From DATGMS01 sp040905145 (GTDB lineage: Bacteria > Bacteroidota > Bacteroidia > Cytophagales > Cyclobacteriaceae): DNA of 42,127 nt. Every line of letters begins with the position of its first letter. Position 1 is the stretch's first letter. Below, one piece after another: positions 23,786 to 31,652 of this stretch. The stretch lies in assembly GCA_040905145.1 (NCBI GenBank), contig JBBDSC010000089.1, positions 1 to 42,127 of the forward strand, in the 5' to 3' direction. The translations under genes and the position numbers were made by a program. The notes under the pieces are model-generated. The model did no database searches. It worked only from the letters and a program-made list of their open reading frames with translations, and was not told the DNA's origin.

Positions 23786-24397
23786 ATGAAATCTGAGGAG
23801 AACAAAGAAATAGTGAAAGAGCCAAGCACATCCTACAGTGGTAAATATTCCTATGCGGATTACCTTACTTGGCAAATAGATGAGATGGTGGAAATCATAA
23901 AAGGCCGACTTTTTAAGATGACAGCTGCACCAAGCCGCATCCATCAGAAAGTAGCCACAAAATTATCCTATCGGTTGTACGGCTTCTTGAAGGAAAAGCC
24001 ATGCGAAGTCTATATCGCTCCCTTTGATGTTCGCCTTCCTACAACATCCACAAAAAATGAGGATGTTTACACGGTCGTTCAGCCTGATATCTGCGTGATT
24101 TGTGATAAAAAAAAGTTGGATGACGCAGGGTGTATAGGAGCGCCGGATCTTATAGTGGAGATACTATCTCCAGGAAACAACAAAAAAGAACTCAAAAACA
24201 AGTATGAGGTGTACCAGGAATACGGCGTAAGGGAATACTGGATTATTCATCCCAACGAGCAGACCTTATTGATTTATAGCCTTAAAAATAGTGGTTTCAT
24301 TCCTTCGCGATTATTTACTTCAGGGGATAATGTTGGTTCAAATGTAATTCACGGTTTCAACTTGGATTTGGAGGATTTTTTTAAGGATATGGAATAA
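23786..24397 (+). CDS. Uma2-family restriction-endonuclease-like protein (DUF820)
   Basis: The 203-residue protein has a PD-(D/E)XK core: EIIKGRLFKM at the start, IAPFDVRLP, VQPDICVICD, and APDLIVEILSP followed by KNKYEVYQEYGVREYWIIHP. The acidic residues in the last two segments are the presumed catalytic site. Uma2 proteins are very common in Cyanobacteria and Bacteroidota, and their role is unsettled. I chose ATG 23786 over the longer frame, which starts inside an AT-rich TATA region. The gene is monocistronic. Confidence 0.87.
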   Translation: MKSEENKEIVKEPSTSYSGKYSYADYLTWQIDEMVEIIKGRLFKMTAAPSRIHQKVATKLSYRLYGFLKEKPCEVYIAPFDVRLPTTSTKNEDVYTVVQPDICVICDKKKLDDAGCIGAPDLIVEILSPGNNKKELKNKYEVYQEYGVREYWIIHPNEQTLLIYSLKNSGFIPSRLFTSGDNVGSNVIHGFNLDLEDFFKDME

Positions 24398-24559
24398 ATC
24401 CCCTTCCAAAAGTCAGCTCATATTTCAGCTATTACTGATAATCAATTTGGTTTGATTCATCATTATCCTCCTATTTTAAAAAGACTTCTGGTAAGATCAG
24501 AGCGTCTGGTCAATTCTTTTGTTTCCATTTATATGTTGGTTTATACTCGATGGCAAGAG

Positions 24560-25369
24560 TCAGGAGTTAAGCTGTTTATTAAAAAACCGCAATGACTTGC
24601 TGATATGCTTTTCCCAATAAGACCACTGATGCCCCCCGGGATATTCTTCATACTCATGAGGAATGTCCTGCTGCTGCATTTGCCGGTGAAGGGTGCGGTT
24701 ATATTCAATAAGCAGATCGGAAGTTCCGCAATCAAAACGGACAGGGGGCAAATTTCCCCGGTATTGGTGAAAAGTGCCCAACACATGTTCATCCATTTGA
24801 TCCTCTTGGGAATAGTTATCCAGGTCTTCCTCAACGAATAACTTCATTTGCTCCAGACTGGTAATGGCGGAGTGTGCGGAGATACCTCTGAACTGCTGCC
24901 CGTACTTGGCCCCGATTCTTAAAGCGCCAAATCCGCCCATGGATAAGCCGGCAATGAAAAGAGGAGAATCTTTTCCTGCACCGGTAATTTTCTCTGCCAA
25001 TACTTCCACTACATCTTCTGCGATCCATTTTTCAAAATTATATCCGTTGTGGGGCAGGTAAGCAGAACCGTCTCCCCAAAGCCCGTCAGAGGGCATCGCA
25101 ATGATCACAGGAGGTATTTCCCCGCGCTGTATCATGTCCATAGCCTGTAAATGCACTCCTGTGCTATAAGCCCAGCTCCAGGCACTGCAATAAACACCGT
25201 GAAGAAGAATGATGACAGGTACCTCCTGCCCAGCCTGTAGATCAGGCGGCACAAAAACACAGATATCCCCCCTTCCCTTCAGGTGGGATGTTTTTACGGT
25301 TATAAAACGTAAATGATCCACCTCAAATCTGGGGTCGGATATATTTACTGTTCTGAATTTAGATATCAT
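24560..25369 (-). CDS. Alpha/beta-fold esterase (EstD/tributyrin-esterase family)
   Basis: The 269-residue protein starts at ATG 25369, 7 bp after the alcohol dehydrogenase stop. It has VPVIILLHGVYCSAWSW (oxyanion hole), GLSMGGFGAL with Ser143, DCGTSDLLIEYNR carrying the Asp, and YPGGHQWSYW with the His. This is the layout of putative esterases, including S-formylglutathione hydrolase relatives. It is translationally close to a zinc alcohol dehydrogenase, which suggests an alcohol or aldehyde oxidation-hydrolysis pair. No signal peptide. Confidence 0.87.
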   Translation of the reverse strand: MISKFRTVNISDPRFEVDHLRFITVKTSHLKGRGDICVFVPPDLQAGQEVPVIILLHGVYCSAWSWAYSTGVHLQAMDMIQRGEIPPVIIAMPSDGLWGDGSAYLPHNGYNFEKWIAEDVVEVLAEKITGAGKDSPLFIAGLSMGGFGALRIGAKYGQQFRGISAHSAITSLEQMKLFVEEDLDNYSQEDQMDEHVLGTFHQYRGNLPPVRFDCGTSDLLIEYNRTLHRQMQQQDIPHEYEEYPGGHQWSYWEKHISKSLRFFNKQLNS

Positions 25370-25376
25370 AGCGCTT

Positions 25377-26501
25377 TTATTCAAAAACAATGACTCCTTT
25401 GGCATTCCTGCCTTGCAGCATATCGTCGATGGCTTTTCCCAGATCATTCAACGGATAGGTGCGGGTAATCATCTCTTCCAGCAAAAGATGACCACTTTCA
25501 TACATATCCACGATTTTAGGAAAGTCAATTTGTGGACGGCATTTTCCATACAGCGGATTGATATAGATTTTATCCCATTCGAAGAGGTTCATATCAAATG
25601 TGATTTCCTGCTCTATACCACTTACCTGTACAGCCATGCCTGCGTTTCTTACCATAGCCAGAGGAGCAGCCCCGAGTTGAGGCACAGCCGTACACTCAAA
25701 AGCATAATCTGCGCCTCTGCCATGGGTCAGCTCCTTTACCTGCCGGGCAGCCTGCAAAAGCCCAATATCAGATTTATCAGCAGTAATGGTATGCGTGGCC
25801 CCAAATTGCTTAGCCATTTCCAGGCGTTGCGGATGAATATCGATGGCGATAATTTTAAAGGCCCCGGATATTTTAGCCCCTTGGATTACATTAAGCCCTA
25901 CCCCTCCTGCGCCCAATACAGCTACAGAAGAGCCGGGTTTTACTTTTGCCGCATTCACCACTGATCCATAACCGGTCATCACCCCACAGCTGATTATACT
26001 GGCTGCCTGAAAAGACATCTCTTTTGAGGTGTTCTTTACTACTGCCGATGATTTGACAATGGCATATTCGGAAAGAGTACCCAGGTTAAACGACCGTTCT
26101 ATAGGTTCTCCTTTCCAGGTACTGCCTGAAAGGTCGGCATGGCCAGGGGTATAGCCATTGCCGCCGGCAACTACAGGAGAATTATTCTCACAGATATGCT
26201 GGTTCCCTTCCAGGCATTGGAAACAATGGCCGCAAGGTGTGGCCCAGTTTAGTATTACATGATCACCTGTAGTAATTCCTGACACATTTTTGCCGGTTTT
26301 ATGAACTACCCCTGCCCCTTCATGGCCCATCACAATGGGCTTTCCCCATTGCAGGGAATCATAATCGGTATGGCAGAGCCCTGCTGCTTTCATTTTTACA
26401 ACTACTTCATCGGCCTTTGGCTCCTGGATGGCAATTTCGTCTATGATGAAGCTCCCCTCTCCATCAGCCAAAGCTGCTTTGCAATATAATGGCATAAACA
26501 A
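25377..26501 (-). CDS. Zinc-dependent alcohol dehydrogenase (class III-like MDR)
   Basis: The 374-residue medium-chain dehydrogenase has the catalytic zinc site C43 (AGLCHTDYDS) and H60-E61 (GHEGAG), all four structural zinc cysteines C90, C93, C96 and C104, and a Rossmann loop GAGGVGLNV. These features are typical of the class III/aryl-alcohol branch that includes formaldehyde dehydrogenases. It precedes an esterase, so an FrmA/FrmB-like arrangement is possible, although the thiol cofactor cannot be judged. An alternative start at Met3 is nearly as likely. Confidence 0.9.
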   Translation of the reverse strand: MFMPLYCKAALADGEGSFIIDEIAIQEPKADEVVVKMKAAGLCHTDYDSLQWGKPIVMGHEGAGVVHKTGKNVSGITTGDHVILNWATPCGHCFQCLEGNQHICENNSPVVAGGNGYTPGHADLSGSTWKGEPIERSFNLGTLSEYAIVKSSAVVKNTSKEMSFQAASIISCGVMTGYGSVVNAAKVKPGSSVAVLGAGGVGLNVIQGAKISGAFKIIAIDIHPQRLEMAKQFGATHTITADKSDIGLLQAARQVKELTHGRGADYAFECTAVPQLGAAPLAMVRNAGMAVQVSGIEQEITFDMNLFEWDKIYINPLYGKCRPQIDFPKIVDMYESGHLLLEEMITRTYPLNDLGKAIDDMLQGRNAKGVIVFE

Positions 26502-26600
26502 TAGTTTTAAAATAGAATCTTTAAATTAGATAAACCTTTAATCAATTTCATCATGGCTAGGCTGTTTTCTTTATACTTATGAAATTACAGGAAAAACAAT

Positions 26601-26630
26601 AAATAGCGAGCCGAATGGGTCCCGCTATTT
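26601..26630 (-). terminator. Probable rho-independent terminator after susD
   Basis: Perfect 8-bp arms AAATAGCG (26601-26608) and CGCTATTT (26623-26630) enclose a 14-nt loop. On the minus strand they are followed by ATTGTTTTTC. The hairpin lies 93 bp after the susD stop. It separates the SusCD group from the dehydrogenase-esterase pair. Confidence 0.6.
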
Positions 26631-26722
26631 ACCAAGTGATCAGGAAGGTCGAGCCTGTTCTCAAATTTCCTGGTAGTTGCATCATTATTTGTGCATAGGA
26701 TCTACTTCGTTGATACAGAAAC

Positions 26723-28372
26723 TCAATAACCGGGGTTCTGTTCTAAGTCTGTTTTATTAACTTCCGTTAAAGGAATAGGCATATAATACATTCGTGAATT
26801 GAAACTTCTTTCCTGAACATTAACCATACTGTATTGTAATGTACCATCAGGTGACTTTGTCCATTCGACCCCTCTTGCATTTCTATTGTCAGTTTCTTCA
26901 GCAATCATCCATCTGCGCACATCAAAGAACCGATGGTCCTCGAAACACAATTCAATTCTTCTTTCATGCTGTATATCTTCAAGCAGTTGTGGCCCGGAAG
27001 TATTTATATCCGGCATATTGATGCGTGTACGAATTATATTCATATATTCCCTGGCAACATTTTCGTTGCCGAGATGATATTCGGCTTCAGCATAATTTAA
27101 ATAAATTTCCGCCAGCCTAAAGAAGATATAAGGCTGTGATCCCATGCCACTATTAAAATCCAAACTTTCATCCATAAATTTCCTCATGGTATAACTTGTT
27201 GGAGCAAAATTCCATGATTCAGGACCATCTCTGGAATCTAAACCTCCGGGCAGATAAAATTCAGTTTCACGTCCCCTATAATGAGCTCCCTGATAGACGA
27301 TGTCCGCATAAAACCTGGGATCTCTGTTTTGATAAGGATTTTCCGGATCATAGCCAGAACCGGGTTCGTCGATCATTTTCCCATTGGCCATTTCAAAATC
27401 ATCCACCAGAGCTTGGGTCGGAATATTTCCCGACCATCCATGATAGCCATTAGGGGTATTCACTTTATCAATATTGGGATGGTTAAACTCTGAAGAATAG
27501 GGACGTGCAAAAATAATTTCCGAATTGGCGCTTAAAAAGATCTTGGTATAATCCTCCCAGGTATCTACCGGCACAAGCGAATATTGATTCATATCTATTA
27601 CCGCTTTAGCCGCATCAGAGGCTTGCTGCCATTTATCATTCTTATTATAATCAAACAGCGGACCATTCGGCATGGTAGAGGGATCATGGAGGGTACTGGC
27701 AGCATACAGCAACACCTCAGATTTTAAGGCCAGGCAAGCTCCTTTTGTTACTTTCCCCCAATTATCGGCACTTACTGTTAGTGGTACCATCTCTTTTGCC
27801 TCATCCAGTTCTTTCACTATAAAATTCACACAATCCTCATAACTAGCTCTATTTTCATTAAATTCTTCATTCAATCCATAAACATTGGTAATAAGGGGTA
27901 CTCCACCGAACAGGTTGATTAAATCCGCATAGGCCTTTGCCCTGATGAATTTCATTTCTCCCTTTAAACGCTCAACGGTTTCCTGATCTGCCCCTTCAAC
28001 CTCATCAATCCGGTTTAAAAATATATTTATATTCCTTATACTGGTATATCCTTGTCTCCAACTATTAGAAAAGACACCCATATTGCTGGGATCAATGGTC
28101 CCAGAGCTTGCCGGCCAAAAACCATAATCAAAAAGCATAAAAGCTTCATCGCTAGCTGTTGAAAGAAAACCGCCTGCCCCTTCTTGTGGCCAGCCCCAGC
28201 CGCCCAATGCATCGTAACTGGAAAATACCAGCTTTTCAACTAAATTAATATCATTCCATATATCCTCCTCTGTAAACGAGGACTTGGATTCTTTATCTAA
28301 GACCTCTACACAGCCAGTGAAGGCAATCATAAAAAGGCCTGTGATGATCAATATTGTTTTATTGGTTTCCAT
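26723..28372 (-). CDS. SusD/RagB-family outer-membrane nutrient-binding lipoprotein
   Basis: The 549-residue lipoprotein has a signal ending in lipobox FTGC (Cys at about 21) and the SusD tetratricopeptide fold: FSSYDALGGWGWP near the start, MKFIRAKAYADLINLFGGVPLI and the C-terminal HERRIELCFEDHRFFDVRRW, ending EQNPGY. It forms the lid over the SusC channel encoded just upstream (19-bp gap). SusD binds the glycan or oligosaccharide on the cell surface. The ligand is unknown. Length is normal. Confidence 0.95.
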   Translation of the reverse strand: METNKTILIITGLFMIAFTGCVEVLDKESKSSFTEEDIWNDINLVEKLVFSSYDALGGWGWPQEGAGGFLSTASDEAFMLFDYGFWPASSGTIDPSNMGVFSNSWRQGYTSIRNINIFLNRIDEVEGADQETVERLKGEMKFIRAKAYADLINLFGGVPLITNVYGLNEEFNENRASYEDCVNFIVKELDEAKEMVPLTVSADNWGKVTKGACLALKSEVLLYAASTLHDPSTMPNGPLFDYNKNDKWQQASDAAKAVIDMNQYSLVPVDTWEDYTKIFLSANSEIIFARPYSSEFNHPNIDKVNTPNGYHGWSGNIPTQALVDDFEMANGKMIDEPGSGYDPENPYQNRDPRFYADIVYQGAHYRGRETEFYLPGGLDSRDGPESWNFAPTSYTMRKFMDESLDFNSGMGSQPYIFFRLAEIYLNYAEAEYHLGNENVAREYMNIIRTRINMPDINTSGPQLLEDIQHERRIELCFEDHRFFDVRRWMIAEETDNRNARGVEWTKSPDGTLQYSMVNVQERSFNSRMYYMPIPLTEVNKTDLEQNPGY

Positions 28373-28391
28373 GTTTTCACAATTATAATTT

Positions 28392-31300
28392 TTACAAACT
28401 CACATTTATTCCTGTAGTAATTGTTTTTTGTTGGGGGTAATAGGCTCCATTTCGGGTATTTACTTCAGGATCAAATTCACCTTCTATCAAATTTGATGTA
28501 AATAAATTGGTCCCCCGAACATAAAACCTTAAACTCTGGATATTAATCAATGATAGCCAGGCAGCGGGGAGATTGTAAGCCAATTCGACATTATTAAGCC
28601 GGATAAATGAAGCATCATATAACCAAAAATCAGAAGCTTTGGTATTATAAATATCAGTCCTTTCATAGGCACGGGAGTATTCAGCATTTTGATTACTTTC
28701 TGTCCATCTTTTATTAAACAGATATACAGGCTTATTACCAGCATTAACATCCAGAAGCATAGTTTCTGCTTTTGCCTGTCCACTAAAAACAGCATTAAAT
28801 TCGAATCCTTTATAATTCAGGCCCATATTTAAACCAAATTGAATTTTAGGTATTGGTGAAGTATACTTCCTGATTTGGTCATCCCCTGTAATCATCCCAT
28901 CTCCATTGACGTCAACATATTTAATATCGCCGGGCTTTGTACCTTGTATGTGAGGGGAATTATCGATTTCCTCCTGAGAAGTATATAATCCATCTGTCTT
29001 ATAAACCACCCAGGAATCCATAGGATGTCCTTCTTGTGCTCTATATGGGGAAACATTCTGCGGTTCATCCATAAATACAATCTCGTTGTGATTGTAAGTC
29101 AAATTACCCCCAATATGATAATTCAAAACCCCCATGCGTCGCTGGTGATTTAATACAAGCTCGACGCCTTCATTATCTACTTTGCCCAAGTTTTCAAGAG
29201 GCAGCTCCAATGCGGTATAATCAGGCACAGAGGCACTTCTGGCAATTAAAATTTGTCTTCGTTTTTCATAAAAATAATCAATATTTATGGACAGCCCACC
29301 ATCCCATAAATCGGCATCCAGACCAAAGTTTCTGTTTTCCGATACTTCCCAGGTAATATTAGGATTGGCTGTGTTAGTAATTGAAAAGCCATTTTCCCTT
29401 CTGGGGCTCTCACCAAAAATATAGTACTGATTTAATGAATACTGGGTTAAAAATTGAAAGGCAGAAATTCTGTCATTGCCCATCTTGGCCCACGATGCCC
29501 GAAACTTTAAATTATTCAGCCAATTTCCAGTTGAGCTCATAAATGGTTCTTTGGAAATATTCCACGCAGCTGAAACCCCTGGAAATGTTCCAAACCTTTT
29601 TCCTTGGGGAAAGTTAAAAGAACCATCACGCCTTAAGCTAAAATCTACCAGATATTTTCTCATGTAATCATAACTAAAGGAACCAAAATAATTGAGCCTT
29701 CCTGTTTCACTGGATGAGCCATCGTTCCTTATCTGTGCTGTTCCTCCAGTAAACAATTCAACTTTTTCATCGCTTACCAAATCTCTTCTGTAACCACTCA
29801 GGGTTTCCCAGGTTGCCGCCTGTTGTTCATAAGCTATAAATCCGCTAAAATTATGGTCATCAAAATTTCTATCATAATTTATTCTAAGATGGTAAAGCTG
29901 TGTTTGGTTAATATCATTCGCTTGATTTAATGTAATTGTATTTCCTGTACCCTGCTCGTTGCCTGGTTGTGGGTCATATTCTTCTGTAATTTCATTATAC
30001 TGATACACCGTCCAGGTATCACGAAACACTTCATTACTCCTGAGGTCAAAATCAAAGGCACCATAACCATTTAAGGCCAGCCCTTCTGTAATCCTATCCA
30101 AGTTTAAACTAAAAGACAACTTGGATTGGAAAATCTTGTTATTATTCTCCACCCAGCCAGCCTCATCACTGGATATTATTACAGGGTTTTGCCCCTGTGG
30201 TCCACCAACGCCAGGTAAACCGTTGGGATAATATCCTACATTATAAGGGTAGGCCCAATTGGCTATAAACGGCATCATAGAGTTCACTGCTGTAGAAGTG
30301 CTATGTTGGTTTTCTAACCTTCCCGACAAATCAAATCCCAATTTTAGATTTTCAGTAACCTGAGCATCAATGTTTGATCTTATTTGATATTGATCATATT
30401 TTAGATCTTTGGATGCATACAGGCCCCCTTGATTTAAATAATCCCCACTTATAAAATATTGAACCTTTTCACTGCCTCCTGAAGCTGAGAGATTGTGGTG
30501 AGAGTAGGGAGCCCAATCTCTAAAAACCTCACCATAAAAATCAGTATTGGGGTGTGTTAAAGGGCTTGAACCATCTTGATATTTTTGCAAATCTTCATTT
30601 GACCATTGTGGTACCCTTCCATATCGTTCAGCAATCTCATTTTCCCAGGTTGCATACTGGAAAGAATTCATATATTCCGGCAGTTTAGTAAAGGCTGAAA
30701 TGCCATAACTAGATGATAATCTAATTTCACTTTCCCCTGCTTTTCCTCTTTTGGTTTTGATTATAATTACACCATTGGCAGCCTGAGCACCATAAATTGC
30801 TGCAGCAGCATCTTTTAACACACTGATGCTTTCAACATCAATAGGGGATAAATGGGCAAAGCTTTCTCTGGGAACCCCATCAATGATGATTAAAGGAGAA
30901 TTATTGCCCAATGTGGATTGCCCCCTAATAAGAATACTGGCGTCATCGCTACCAGGTATTCCCCCTCTATTGCTTACTATTAGCCCAGGTATCTTCCCTT
31001 GTAAGGCTTGGGTTAAATTCATCTGAGAAGTCCGTTCAATACTTGCCCCGTCAATATTAGCTATAGAACCCGTTAGCTCACCTTTTTCCTTTTCACCATA
31101 ACCTACCACCACTACTTCTGAAAGAGCTTGAAAATCAGGTTCCAATATAACATCAATAGTGGCGCGGCCTTGAATCGCTACTTCTTGACTGGTGAAGCCG
31201 ACAAAAGAAAATACCAGAATGTTTACATCATCCGCTACAGTCAGGTTGTAATTGCCCTCAATATCTGTTACTGTTCCGACAGACGTGCCTTTGGCAAGGA

Positions 31301-31568
31301 TACTCACCCCGGGTATAGGTTCGCCATTCTCCTGGTCAGTTACTTTCCCATTTATGGTCAGTTCCATTACCTGATTCTGGTCTTTTTCTATGAATACATC
31401 TTTAGTTGGAATATCATTCTTTTGGTCCGATATAATCGTTCCAGCCTTTAACTCTCCTGTCTGATCCAGCTGGAATGCTAATTCCTGGGATAGGGTAACT
31501 TCAGAATAACTACACAGCATTGTGCAGATTATCATGAAACACATAAATAGGTGTATCTTGTTTTTCAT
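28392..31568 (-). CDS. SusC/RagA-family TonB-dependent transporter
   Basis: The 1058-residue protein has a signal peptide, a carboxypeptidase-regulatory-like domain (KVTDQENGEPIPGVSILAKG), a TonB-box-like EVVVVGYG, the plug with VLKDAAAAIYGAQAANGVI, and a 22-strand barrel ending in a C-terminal aromatic-aliphatic pattern (TTGINVSL). It is the energy-coupled outer-membrane importer of a SusCD pair. It follows the heme lipoprotein gene by 84 bp and leads directly into susD, so the three probably form one operon. No FecR/sigma pair is nearby, so another regulator must control it. Confidence 0.95.
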   Translation of the reverse strand: MKNKIHLFMCFMIICTMLCSYSEVTLSQELAFQLDQTGELKAGTIISDQKNDIPTKDVFIEKDQNQVMELTINGKVTDQENGEPIPGVSILAKGTSVGTVTDIEGNYNLTVADDVNILVFSFVGFTSQEVAIQGRATIDVILEPDFQALSEVVVVGYGEKEKGELTGSIANIDGASIERTSQMNLTQALQGKIPGLIVSNRGGIPGSDDASILIRGQSTLGNNSPLIIIDGVPRESFAHLSPIDVESISVLKDAAAAIYGAQAANGVIIIKTKRGKAGESEIRLSSSYGISAFTKLPEYMNSFQYATWENEIAERYGRVPQWSNEDLQKYQDGSSPLTHPNTDFYGEVFRDWAPYSHHNLSASGGSEKVQYFISGDYLNQGGLYASKDLKYDQYQIRSNIDAQVTENLKLGFDLSGRLENQHSTSTAVNSMMPFIANWAYPYNVGYYPNGLPGVGGPQGQNPVIISSDEAGWVENNNKIFQSKLSFSLNLDRITEGLALNGYGAFDFDLRSNEVFRDTWTVYQYNEITEEYDPQPGNEQGTGNTITLNQANDINQTQLYHLRINYDRNFDDHNFSGFIAYEQQAATWETLSGYRRDLVSDEKVELFTGGTAQIRNDGSSSETGRLNYFGSFSYDYMRKYLVDFSLRRDGSFNFPQGKRFGTFPGVSAAWNISKEPFMSSTGNWLNNLKFRASWAKMGNDRISAFQFLTQYSLNQYYIFGESPRRENGFSITNTANPNITWEVSENRNFGLDADLWDGGLSINIDYFYEKRRQILIARSASVPDYTALELPLENLGKVDNEGVELVLNHQRRMGVLNYHIGGNLTYNHNEIVFMDEPQNVSPYRAQEGHPMDSWVVYKTDGLYTSQEEIDNSPHIQGTKPGDIKYVDVNGDGMITGDDQIRKYTSPIPKIQFGLNMGLNYKGFEFNAVFSGQAKAETMLLDVNAGNKPVYLFNKRWTESNQNAEYSRAYERTDIYNTKASDFWLYDASFIRLNNVELAYNLPAAWLSLINIQSLRFYVRGTNLFTSNLIEGEFDPEVNTRNGAYYPQQKTITTGINVSL

Positions 31569-31652
31569 AGTTAAATTGGGTTAGGTGCTTTTAATTTTTT
31601 TATCTTTCATAGAAAAGGATCTATATTAATACTATCACATCTACTGTTAAAG

